Positions 1 through 7,943 of a DNA stretch of 64,000 nucleotides are shown one piece after another. Made by a program: the position numbers and the translations under genes. Source of the DNA: Desulfarculus sp. (GTDB lineage Bacteria > Desulfobacterota > Desulfarculia > Desulfarculales > Desulfarculaceae); assembly GCA_016218705.1 (NCBI GenBank), contig JACRDC010000017.1, positions 22,292 through 86,291 of the forward strand. Direction: 5' to 3'. The notes under the pieces were generated by a model. That model worked only from the letters and a program-made list of their open reading frames with translations, did not search any database and was not told where the DNA came from. Position 1 is the first letter of the stretch, and every line of letters starts with the position of its first letter.

Positions 1-502
1 GGGGCCAAGGGGGCTGATGGGGCTGGCCTCGGCCCAGGTGCGCCAGGGCGAAAGCGCGCGCCCCAGCGCCGGCGGCGCCGCCCGGCGCCAGTAGGGGTAG
101 CGCCTCACCCAGCAGACCAGCCGGGTAGTGCTCCACCAGCACCGCGTCGGGCGCGAAGCCCTCCACCGCCGCCAGGATCAGCCCTTGGCGCAGACTGACC
201 ACCTCCTGCACCGGCAGGCCATGCATATAGCGGGGCCGCAGCAAGGGCTGGCCTTGCTCCAGTTCCTGGCGCAGGCTGGGCAGCTTGATGACTTCCACCT
301 GTTCGGCCAAGAAAAGCTGAGGCAGGGCCGAGCCGGTCAGCACCAGGAAATCCAGGTCGGGCCGGTGGCGGCGCATGCCGGTGATTACCGCCAGGCAACG
401 GATGGCATGCCCCAGGCCAATGGAGTTGTGCGTGTAGAGCAATACCCGCCGCAGTTGCCGGCGCGGTCTGTGGGGGGCGGGGTGCCTTGGCGGCCAGGCC
501 AT
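1..502 (-). CDS. MurG-like glycosyltransferase, N-terminal part (runs off left edge)
   Basis: Reading the minus strand from the ATG at 502 gives 167 open codons to the window edge without a stop. After a short basic N-terminus comes RRVLLYTHNSIGLGHAIRCL, the N-terminal strand and Gly-rich loop of GT-B enzymes of the MurG/COG4671 type, followed by alternating hydrophobic strands (DFLVLTG, EVIKLPSL) as expected for a Rossmann-like acceptor domain. The donor-binding C-terminal half lies outside the window, so substrate cannot be inferred. It is divergent from the transporter fusion at 660 and fits the glycan genes to its right. The other reading frames here are shadows. Confidence 0.72.
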   Translation of the reverse strand, partial: MAWPPRHPAPHRPRRQLRRVLLYTHNSIGLGHAIRCLAVITGMRRHRPDLDFLVLTGSALPQLFLAEQVEVIKLPSLRQELEQGQPLLRPRYMHGLPVQEVVSLRQGLILAAVEGFAPDAVLVEHYPAGLLGEALPLLAPGGAAGAGARAFALAHLGRGQPHQPPWP

Positions 503-593
503 GCTTCACCAATGGAGCAGAGGTTTTTGCCCAGGCCATGGCCCGATGGCGATACAATTTGAGCCAAATCCAGCGGGCCGCGCCGGCTGCCAC

Positions 594-599
594 TATAAT
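594..599 (+). promoter_or_regulatory. Consensus -10 hexamer upstream of the transporter fusion
   Basis: TATAAT lies 60 bases before the ATG at 660, in the 157-bp divergent gap. No good -35 hexamer is visible 16-18 bp upstream, so this is a -10 match only. Confidence 0.35.
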
Positions 600-659
600 A
601 CCCAGCGGCCCCTGAAGATAGGGCAAACACTTTTCTCCCCCAGGCTCTCGGCGAGGCCC

Positions 660-3287
660 ATGCAAGGTTTCTGGCAACGCGTTCTGAATATCTTTCCCCA
701 GGAGAGGGGCCTGGCCTTGCGCCTGGGCCTGGTCTTCCTGGGTCTGTTCCTGGCCGTGGCCTTTTGGCGCAACTACGTGGACAGTGCCTTTATCAAGCGC
801 TACGGCGTGCAGGAAATGCCTTTCATGTTGCTGCTGAACGGCCTATTGACCTTTGCCATCCTGGGCTGGCTGGGCCGCCTGGGCCGCCGGCTGGACGATG
901 TCCGTCTGCTCTCCGGGTTTGTCCTGGCCTACGCCCTGATGGTGCTGGGCCTGTATTTCCTGGCGGGCCGGGGCGTGAGCGCTGCCTACGCCGTGCTTTT
1001 CCAGCTTTTGTATCTGCAAGACTCGGTGCTCTTGGTCTATTTGTGGAACATAGCCTCCGACCGCTGCGACCCCCGCCAGGGCCGGCGGCTTTTCCCCCTG
1101 TTCACGGCGGCCCAAGTGCTTGGCACCGTCCTGGGCAACTTTCTCACCCATCCCTTGCAGGCCGCCGCCGACCCCAACTTGAGCCTGGTCCTCTTCGGCT
1201 TGGCCTGGCTGGGCCTGGGACTCTATCTGGCCAGCGGGGCCCTGGGTCCGGCCCAGGCCCATGCCGCGCCGGCCAGCGCCGGCCAGTCCATGCCCTGGTC
1301 CCGTATCCCCGGCCTTGTCAGGACCTATCCAGTGGTGCGCTTCCTGCTGGTCCTGGGGCTGGTACCCAACCTGCTCCTGCCCATCTTTACCTACCTGTTC
1401 AGCGTCATCGCCAACCAGGCCTTTGCCAACGAGGCGGACCTCATGTCCTTCCTGGGCCTGTTCCGGGGGGCCATGAGCCTGGCCATCTTCGTGGCCCTGG
1501 CCGTGGCCAGCCGCCTATACAGCCGTCTGGGTCTGGCCACGGCCAGCCTGGCGCAGCCGGTCTGCTTCAGCCTGGTTTTTGCCGGCCTGGGACTGGCCTT
1601 CAATATCTATCTGGCCGCGCTGGGGCAGTTCACCCTGCGCCTGGTGCAGCAGGCCATCGCTGGTCCGGTGAACAAGGTGCTCTTCGGCCTGGTGCCAACC
1701 GAGGCGGCCCGCTGGTGCCGGGTCTTCGTGCGCGGCACGGTGGTCAAGATAGGGGTGCTCTTGAGCTCGCTGGTGATGATGCTCTTGAGCGAGGCACCAC
1801 CACGCCTGTTGGTGGCGGTGGCCCTGGTCTTGTCAGCCTGGTGGCTGGCTGAAACCTGGCTCTTTCGCCGGCGCTACCAGCACAGCCTAAAGCAGGTCAT
1901 CGCCGCCGGCCTGCCCGACTACGACCGCCTGCTCCCGGCCAATGCCGGTTATCATCTGGCCGACCCCGTGGAGATGGAGCAACCCTCGCCGGCCAATGAG
2001 GACAGCCCAGCCCCACCCCTGGACCCCGCGCAGGCTCTACCCTTCCTAGATGACCCCGATCTGGCGGTGAGGGTCCAGGCCGCCCAGGTCTTTGCCCGTT
2101 CCCCCGACCCGCGCGCCATACACCGGCTGCTCATCCTGCTGGATGACCAGGAGGCCGCGCGCCGGGCCGCCATCGAGGCCCTGGCCGCCGCCGGTCCCGC
2201 CGCCCAGCCCTTGCTCACCGGCGCCCTGCTCTTGGCCAGCCCCCGGGTGCAGCGGGGCATCCTGGAGGTGCTGCGGCGGGCTGGGCTACGCGATTTTGAT
2301 CCCCTGCCCTTTGTGGGGCGCCAGGCCCTGGCCGTCTATGACCGCCTGGCCGCCCTGGCGGTGTTGCAGCGCCAGGGCCCCTCGCCCAGCCTGGCCTTGC
2401 TGGCCACCCATCTGGAGCAGGTCAACCAGCGCTGTCTGGGGCTCATCTTCCAGGCCCTGTGGGTGCGCCACGCCGACATGCGCCTGATGTATTCGGCCCT
2501 GCGCACGGCCCAGACCGCGGCGGTGGTGGAGTTGGTGGAGTCGGCGCTCAGCCTCGAACTGGCCCGCTACCTGGTGCCCCTGATAGATACCATCCCGCTG
2601 GCGGCCAAAGTTGATAAAGGCAGGCGGCTATTGCCCGTGCGGCAACCCGCCGGTCTGGTCGAGGCCCTGAACCAACTGGCCCACGCCGCCGATCCCCTGA
2701 CCCGCGCCCTGGCAGCCTTTGCCATGGGCCAGTACCAACCCGGCCCGCAGTGGCTGCCCACGGCGGCGGCCCTACTCTTCGACGACGATCAGGGCGTGCG
2801 CTGGGCGGCCACCTTTGCCGCGCGGCGCTGCACGGGCCGCGAGGCCCCCCTACCGGAGGCCATAGCTCACATGGACAAGTTCAAGGGACTGAAGATTTTC
2901 GCGGGCCTGTCCCTGGCCGAGATCATGGCCCTGGTGCAATTGGGCCGCAAGGTGGCCCTTGACGCCGGCCAGGTTGTGCTCGGCGCCGATCAGCCCCCTG
3001 CTGACCTCTATGTGATCGTGGAGGGCCGCGTGGGCCTTTATCGCGGCCCGGCCGATTTTGGCCAAGCGCCCATGGCCGAACTCGGGGCGGGCGATGTCCT
3101 GGGCGCGGTGGGCCTGTTCACCCAAAGCCCCACCAGGCTATGGGCCGTTGCCCTGGAGCCTGGCCAGGCCTTGGTGATAAAGGGCAACGAGTTGGAAGAG
3201 GCCATGCTGCTGTACCCGCAGATTGCCGTCAACCTGTGCCGCCATCTGGCCTCGCGCCTGCAAGCCGCCGGCCTGGAACAAGCATGA
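660..3287 (+). CDS. NTT/MFS-like transporter fused to HEAT repeats and a cyclic-nucleotide-binding domain
   Basis: 875 aa. Residues 1 to about 415 are a run of hydrophobic helices with the RLFPLFTAAQVLGTVLGN stretch typical of the nucleotide-transporter (NTT/TlcA-like) branch of the MFS fold. Residues about 455-735 are Ala/Leu-rich helical pairs of HEAT type (DDPDLAVRVQAAQVFAR and similar). Residues 738-875 are a cNMP-binding beta-roll (FAGLSLAEIMAL, YVIVEGRVGLY, GAGDVLGAVGLF). The ATG at 660 is chosen because the 53 codons before it, from a possible start at 501, look non-coding and overlap the divergent gene. Inner-membrane location is expected; the cytoplasmic tail may sense a nucleotide or scaffold a partner. 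The transported solute is unknown. The stop overlaps the next start by 4 nt (ATGA), so the two are probably co-transcribed. Confidence 0.8.
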   Translation: MQGFWQRVLNIFPQERGLALRLGLVFLGLFLAVAFWRNYVDSAFIKRYGVQEMPFMLLLNGLLTFAILGWLGRLGRRLDDVRLLSGFVLAYALMVLGLYFLAGRGVSAAYAVLFQLLYLQDSVLLVYLWNIASDRCDPRQGRRLFPLFTAAQVLGTVLGNFLTHPLQAAADPNLSLVLFGLAWLGLGLYLASGALGPAQAHAAPASAGQSMPWSRIPGLVRTYPVVRFLLVLGLVPNLLLPIFTYLFSVIANQAFANEADLMSFLGLFRGAMSLAIFVALAVASRLYSRLGLATASLAQPVCFSLVFAGLGLAFNIYLAALGQFTLRLVQQAIAGPVNKVLFGLVPTEAARWCRVFVRGTVVKIGVLLSSLVMMLLSEAPPRLLVAVALVLSAWWLAETWLFRRRYQHSLKQVIAAGLPDYDRLLPANAGYHLADPVEMEQPSPANEDSPAPPLDPAQALPFLDDPDLAVRVQAAQVFARSPDPRAIHRLLILLDDQEAARRAAIEALAAAGPAAQPLLTGALLLASPRVQRGILEVLRRAGLRDFDPLPFVGRQALAVYDRLAALAVLQRQGPSPSLALLATHLEQVNQRCLGLIFQALWVRHADMRLMYSALRTAQTAAVVELVESALSLELARYLVPLIDTIPLAAKVDKGRRLLPVRQPAGLVEALNQLAHAADPLTRALAAFAMGQYQPGPQWLPTAAALLFDDDQGVRWAATFAARRCTGREAPLPEAIAHMDKFKGLKIFAGLSLAEIMALVQLGRKVALDAGQVVLGADQPPADLYVIVEGRVGLYRGPADFGQAPMAELGAGDVLGAVGLFTQSPTRLWAVALEPGQALVIKGNELEEAMLLYPQIAVNLCRHLASRLQAAGLEQA

Positions 3288-4324
3288 GGGTCGCGCTGCT
3301 GTTTCCGCATGACCCACTGGCCAGACCGCCGGGCATAGACCTGGCGCGCCTGCTGGCCCTGACCGGGGGCCTGCGCGCCCAGGGCGTGGAGACCGATATC
3401 GTGGCCCCGGTGGGGAGGGCGCGGCGCCTGCAAGGCCTGCCGGTGCGCCCCCTGGCGGCCCTGCGCGGCGCGCCGGCCTACGACCTGGTCAAGACTTGCT
3501 ACCACCAGGCCATCTTTCTGGCGGATGGCTATACTGGGCCGCTGGTGGCCCGCCTGGTGCGGGTGGTGGACCAGCGCCACCCAACCCGCGACCGGCGTCA
3601 ACGTGAGCAGCTTCTCTTGGCCCAGGAACTCATCAGCCAGCGCGCCCAGGCCCTGGCCTTCAACAACCCCCAAAACCAACGGCGCTGGCGGCGCCTTCAT
3701 GGCCCGGGGCTGCCCAGCGTCCTTACGCCCACTGGCTGCCCCACCCGCCTGCCAGCCCTGGGCCTCAACCCCTTTGGCCAAGACATGCCGGCGGTGGTCT
3801 ACGCCGGCTCTTTGGCCAGCCCGCGCCAGGTGGCTATACTTAACCAGGTGGCCCAGGGCCTGCGCGGCCAGGCCCAGGTGCACCTGGTGGGGCGCAATAA
3901 AAGCGCTCTTTACGGCAGCGCGCGCCGGTTGTCGCCGCTGGTGCGGGAGCATGGCGAAAAGCCGCCCCGGTTGGTCTGGGACTACCTGCGCTGGGCCTCG
4001 GCGGGGCTGGCCCTGGCCGTGGGACCAGAGCCCTTTGACAACGACAGCTCCAAGGCCGCGCACTACCTGCGGGCCGGCCTGCCCCTGGTCTGCGAGGCGC
4101 CCATCCTGCAAGGACCCCTGGTTAGGGGCCTGGGCCTGGGTAAGGTCTGTCCCTACCATGACGCTCCCGGATTGGTGGAGGCCCTGCGAGGTATCCTGCG
4201 CGATCCGCCCAGCCCTGGACGGCGCCGCGCGGTCCGCGCCTACATGGCCCGGCATTACGCCTGGCCGATGATGGTCCGGGCCTACGTCGAGCTTTTCGCC
4301 AGCCTCCTGGGAGAGAGGCCTTAG
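3284..4324 (+). CDS. GT-B fold glycosyltransferase
   Basis: 346 aa, starting at the ATG that overlaps the preceding stop. The N-terminus (MRVALLFPHDPLARPPGIDL) has the first strand and sugar-acceptor loop of GT4/GT1-type enzymes. The C-terminal half has a Rossmann core (VVYAGSLASPRQ, QVHLVGRNKSAL) and a donor-site-like segment, VGPEPFDNDSSKAAHYLRAG, followed by GLPLVCEAP. The usual E-x7-E donor motif is replaced by EPFDNDSSK, as in divergent 'glucuronosyltransferase-like' proteins. It sits between the transporter fusion and a radical SAM gene (3-nt gap). The role is probably cell-surface glycan synthesis; donor and acceptor are unknown. Confidence 0.7.
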   Translation: MRVALLFPHDPLARPPGIDLARLLALTGGLRAQGVETDIVAPVGRARRLQGLPVRPLAALRGAPAYDLVKTCYHQAIFLADGYTGPLVARLVRVVDQRHPTRDRRQREQLLLAQELISQRAQALAFNNPQNQRRWRRLHGPGLPSVLTPTGCPTRLPALGLNPFGQDMPAVVYAGSLASPRQVAILNQVAQGLRGQAQVHLVGRNKSALYGSARRLSPLVREHGEKPPRLVWDYLRWASAGLALAVGPEPFDNDSSKAAHYLRAGLPLVCEAPILQGPLVRGLGLGKVCPYHDAPGLVEALRGILRDPPSPGRRRAVRAYMARHYAWPMMVRAYVELFASLLGERP

Positions 4325-4327
4325 GCC

Positions 4328-5740
4328 GTGACCCCGCGCCTGCTGCTCATGGAGCCGCCCTTCTACCGCCTCATGGAAGGCGGCTATGGGCTCACCCGCT
4401 ATCCCCTGGGCCTGGGCTACCTGGCCGCAGCGGTAAGAGCGGCCACGGACTGGGAGGTCACGGCCTACAACGGCGACTTCGTGCCCCGGGCGGCGCCCTT
4501 TCGCGTGACCTACCTCACCGGCCAGGGCTTCGCCAAATATCAGGCCAACCTAGCCGACCCACAGGCCCCGCCCTGGCAAGAGGCCAGGCGGGTGCTGGCC
4601 TCCTGCCGCCCGGGAGTGGTGGGGCTCTCGCTCAAGTCGCCGACCCTGGCCGCCGGCCTTGCCCTGGCCCGCCTGGCCAAGGAGTTGGACCCGGGTGTGC
4701 TGGTGGTGGCTGGCGGCCCCCACGTCACGGCCGTCGGGCCGGCGGTGCTCAGGCATCCAGAGTTGGATATGGCCGTGCTGGGCGAGGGCGAGGCCACCCT
4801 GGTGGAGTTGCTGCGGGCATGGGAGCAGGGGCGCGACCCGGCCCAGGTGGCGGGCCTGGCCCTACGCCGCGGCGGCGAGTTGGTGGCCACCGCCACCCGC
4901 GCGCCCTTGCGCGACCTGGATTCCCTGCCCTGGCCGAGGCCGGCGGCCAACCAGGCGCTCTGGGATTACAGGCGCTACCCCGCCAGCGCCTTCCGGGGTC
5001 TCCTGGCCAGCCGGGGCTGCCCGCGCGGTTGCTCCTATTGCGGCTCCCGGCGAATTTGGGGAGGGGTGCGCCGCCGCCGGCCAGCGGCGGTGGCCGCCGA
5101 GGCGCGGTCACTCTGGGAGCAACGCGTTGGGCCGCTTCACTTCGAGGATGACACCTTTGGCGTGGACGCGGCCCATCTGCCCGATCTCTGCCAGGGCCTG
5201 GCCCAGGGCTGCCCAGGACTGGCCTTCACCTGCGAAACCCATGTCAGCCTTGTCACCCCCCAAGCCCTGGACTCCCTGCAAAAGGCCGGCTGCCTGGGCA
5301 TTCAACTGGGCATCGAGTCAGGCGATGACCGCGTGCTGAAAACCATGCGCAAGGGCTTTTGCATTAGGCAAGCCCTGGAGGCCTGCCGTCTGATCCGTGA
5401 GCGCGGCCTGCGCCTGGAGTGCTTCTTCATGGTTGGCCTGCCCCAGGAGGACGAGTCCAGCCTTGGCCGGACCTTGCGGGTGATCCAAGCCCTGGACTGC
5501 GACAAGGTGATCTACAGCATCTTCACGCCCTACCCCGGTACCGAGGCCTTTGCCCACTGCCAGCGACGGGGGCTCATAGGCCCTGGTTTCGACCCCTCCC
5601 TGCACAACCACCAAAGCCCGGCCAACTGCTTTAGCCAGCACATCGCGCCCACCCGTTTTCGCGAGTTGGCCGCGCAGGTGGAAGAGGCGGTGGAGATCAA
5701 GAACGCCGGCCGCCGCCCTTTGGCCGAGCCTGAACCATGA
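4328..5740 (+). CDS. B12-binding-domain radical SAM protein
   Basis: 470 aa with a GTG start 3 nt after the previous stop. Residues about 1-190 form a cobalamin-binding-like Rossmann domain (VVGLSLKSPTLAAGLALA, VVAGGPHVTAVGP, DMAVLGEGEATLVELL). No DxHxxG base-off motif is seen, which is common in this family. The radical SAM motif CPRGCSYC (CxxxCxxC) is near residue 235 after LLASRGC, followed by FEDDTFGVD and IQLGIESGDDRVLKTMRKG. The family includes methyltransferases and ring-forming enzymes acting on lipids or cofactors (BchE and HpnP/HpnR relatives). Substrate here is unknown; the glycosyltransferase neighbours hint at a lipid or glycan modification. The 3' end overlaps the convergent methyltransferase by 44 nt. 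Confidence 0.85.
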   Translation: MTPRLLLMEPPFYRLMEGGYGLTRYPLGLGYLAAAVRAATDWEVTAYNGDFVPRAAPFRVTYLTGQGFAKYQANLADPQAPPWQEARRVLASCRPGVVGLSLKSPTLAAGLALARLAKELDPGVLVVAGGPHVTAVGPAVLRHPELDMAVLGEGEATLVELLRAWEQGRDPAQVAGLALRRGGELVATATRAPLRDLDSLPWPRPAANQALWDYRRYPASAFRGLLASRGCPRGCSYCGSRRIWGGVRRRRPAAVAAEARSLWEQRVGPLHFEDDTFGVDAAHLPDLCQGLAQGCPGLAFTCETHVSLVTPQALDSLQKAGCLGIQLGIESGDDRVLKTMRKGFCIRQALEACRLIRERGLRLECFFMVGLPQEDESSLGRTLRVIQALDCDKVIYSIFTPYPGTEAFAHCQRRGLIGPGFDPSLHNHQSPANCFSQHIAPTRFRELAAQVEEAVEIKNAGRRPLAEPEP

Positions 5741-6518
5741 GGCACCAGCCCAGGCGGTCAAGGGGCCGGCGCCAGCCCAGGTGCTCGTCCAGGCGGGTCA
5801 GGGACTCCAGGCGCAGGTAGCGGCCGCGCCCCCGGGGCAGCTTGTGGGGCACCATGTAGGATGAGCGCCAGGCCGTGGCCTCCAGTCCGGCCCGAGCCAA
5901 TAGCCGTTCCAGCCCGGGCGGGGTGTAGAAACGTAGGTGGGTGGGGTCCCATCCCTGCCAGTGGCGGCGGCCCAAGAGGCGGCGCTGCACAAAGCCCTCC
6001 ACCAGATAGTTCAAGGACCAGGCGTTCTGGGTGCTGATAACCAGGCGGCCCCGGGGGTGCAGCAAACGCGAGGCCGCTTGCAACAGGCCCAGGTCGTTGG
6101 GCAGGTGCTCGATGACGTCCTTGAGCAGGATGACTTCGAAGCTGGCGGCGGGAGAAAAGGGCCAGTCCCGCGCGCACACCAACAGGCAATCCACTTGCGG
6201 CCGCTGGCTCTCCAGCAGGAGCCTGGCGGCGGCCAGGGCCGTGGCCTCGGCCTCCACGCCCACCACCCGTAGCGCGCCGGCGTGGGCGGCGTGCAGCAAG
6301 AACCTGCCCGGCCCGCAGCCATAGTCCAGAAATCTTTTGCCGGCCAAATCACCCAGCAGTTCGCTGATGAACCGGTTTTTCACGCGGCTGTAGGCCTTGG
6401 CCTGCTGGCGGGCGTAGGCATCGAGGATCCCGCGCGGGTCGGAGTTTCTCAGCCAATGATCCGAAGGATAGCGCAGGTCTGGTGTGTGGGATGGGCGCTG
6501 TTGATATCCCTGGCTCAC
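5697..6518 (-). CDS. Class I SAM-dependent methyltransferase
   Basis: 273 aa from a GTG start whose GTGA overlaps the upstream stop; an ATG at 6551 would overlap that gene by 37 nt and is less likely. Motif I is FLDYGCGPGRFLLHAAHAG, followed by the acidic end of strand 2 (VVGVEAEATAL). The later LLKDVIEHL and LLHPRGRLVISTQNAWSLNY are typical of UbiG/Methyltransf_11/23 enzymes that act on sugars or lipids. It is translationally coupled to the glycosyltransferase upstream, so a sugar O-methylation or related surface-glycan role is likely. It overlaps the convergent radical SAM gene by 44 nt. Confidence 0.8.
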   Translation of the reverse strand: MSQGYQQRPSHTPDLRYPSDHWLRNSDPRGILDAYARQQAKAYSRVKNRFISELLGDLAGKRFLDYGCGPGRFLLHAAHAGALRVVGVEAEATALAAARLLLESQRPQVDCLLVCARDWPFSPAASFEVILLKDVIEHLPNDLGLLQAASRLLHPRGRLVISTQNAWSLNYLVEGFVQRRLLGRRHWQGWDPTHLRFYTPPGLERLLARAGLEATAWRSSYMVPHKLPRGRGRYLRLESLTRLDEHLGWRRPLDRLGWCLMVQARPKGGGRRS

Positions 6519-7675
6519 GGCCACAACAGCTCCCGGTACAACTCCTGCCATTGTTGGCGCTCGCCCGCCGGGGCCAAGGCCCGCATGGCTTGGCGGGCTT
6601 GGCGACCCAGGCCGCGCGCCAGATCAGGCTGGGAGCGCAGGCGCGCCAGGGCCAGGCCCAGGGCCTCGGGGTCGGCCCAGGGCACCATGAGCCCCGAGAC
6701 GCCGTCGGTCATCAGCTCTGGCACCGCGCCCACGCCAGTGGCCACGCAGGGCAGGCCGCAGGCCATGGCCTCCATGAGCAGGTTGGGGCAACCTTCGGAA
6801 AGCGAAGGCAGCGCCAGGGCGTCCAGGGACAAGAGCCAGGCCGTCACCTCCTGGGGCGCCAGCGGCGGCAGCACCCGGGCCTGGCCGCCCAGGGATTGCA
6901 GGGCCGCCTGTTCCTCGGCGCCCAGGCTGCCGGCCACCTCCAGTTCCCAGGGGCCGGTGGGCGGACACCGCCGCAGGGCCTCGGCCAGATAGGGCAGGCC
7001 CTTGCTCCACTTGAACTTGCCCGCGCAGCCCAGCCGCCAGGGACCGCGGCCCCGGCGTGGACGCCAGGCCTTGGGCGGCATTTCCACCGAGTTGAGGATC
7101 ACCCGGCCGCGCCCGTCCAGGTCGGCCAGGCACGAGGCGGTCTGCTGCATTTCGCGGCTCAGGAACACCACCGCGCGGGCGCTTTCTAGGGCCAGTTGCA
7201 GGGCCGCCAGCTTTTCGGGGCTGTACATGAAGCGGTTGAGGTCGTCGCCCACCACGGTGGCCAGGTGGGGCAGCCCCAATTTCCTGGCCGTCAGGCCGGC
7301 CACGAAGCCCATGGGGTAGAGGAAGAAGGAGTGCATCAGGCCAAAACCGTGCTGGCGGTGCAACAATTCCAGGCTTTGCCCCAGGGCGCGCAGGGCCAGG
7401 CCGTGGGCGCAGTCCCAGGGCTGACGCTGGGCCGGGTCGTGTTGCGGCCCCGGCAAGTCCAGAAAGTGTAAACATGGGCCCGGCTGAAGATGGTCGCGGC
7501 GCATCTGGTCCAGGCGCGTGGCGGCTGGCGAGTCCTGGCGCCTGGCCAGGACCACGTGCACCTCCAGGCCCATTTGGGAGGCGTAGGCCGCCACCCGCCC
7601 GGCGCTGGCCGCCAGGCCACCCCATTGCCAGGGCGGGAAGGCGGGAGTGAGCAGGCATATCTTGGCTGCGGACAT
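6515..7675 (-). CDS. GT4-family glycosyltransferase
   Basis: 386 aa. The N-terminus has the GT-B acceptor loop (ICLLTPAFPPWQWGGLAAS). The C-terminal donor domain begins around LGCAGKFKWSKGLPYLAEAL and includes LEVAGSLGAEEQ. The family motif is complete: PSLSEGCPNLLMEAMACGLP (E-x7-E), then CVATGVGAVPELMTDGVSGLMV. GGAG lies 8 nt upstream of the ATG at 7675. It is the first gene of a two-gene unit with the methyltransferase, divergent from the efflux operon. It probably adds a nucleotide-sugar-derived hexose to a surface polysaccharide or glycolipid. Confidence 0.88.
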   Translation of the reverse strand: MSAAKICLLTPAFPPWQWGGLAASAGRVAAYASQMGLEVHVVLARRQDSPAATRLDQMRRDHLQPGPCLHFLDLPGPQHDPAQRQPWDCAHGLALRALGQSLELLHRQHGFGLMHSFFLYPMGFVAGLTARKLGLPHLATVVGDDLNRFMYSPEKLAALQLALESARAVVFLSREMQQTASCLADLDGRGRVILNSVEMPPKAWRPRRGRGPWRLGCAGKFKWSKGLPYLAEALRRCPPTGPWELEVAGSLGAEEQAALQSLGGQARVLPPLAPQEVTAWLLSLDALALPSLSEGCPNLLMEAMACGLPCVATGVGAVPELMTDGVSGLMVPWADPEALGLALARLRSQPDLARGLGRQARQAMRALAPAGERQQWQELYRELLWP

Positions 7676-7906
7676 GGTCGTTCTCCGGGGGGCCAGGCCT
7701 GGAGCGGCACGCTGGCGGGTGACCGTGCCTATCCTTTATCCACGGCGACCCCTCCTGGTTAGGCCTGTTGTCTCTTCGCCGGTCTACCTAGGTTAGGTGC
7801 CTCGGCCCCGGCGGGTCAAGGCCCCGAGCCAATAGAGGCAAGCCGTCCCTGACAGGGCCGGATCGGCGCCCGGCCACCCGCAAACCCTGATACCCCTGGG
7901 GTTTGC

Positions 7907-7935
7907 TTGACTTGCCAGCAGGGCCAACGTAACAT
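7907..7935 (+). promoter_or_regulatory. Candidate sigma70 promoter of the RND efflux operon
   Basis: TTGACT, 17-bp spacer, TAACAT. The -10 ends only 8 nt before the ATG at 7944, so a transcript from here would be leaderless or nearly so. No clear Shine-Dalgarno precedes that ATG, which agrees. Confidence 0.4.
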
Positions 7936-7943
7936 GCCGCCAT

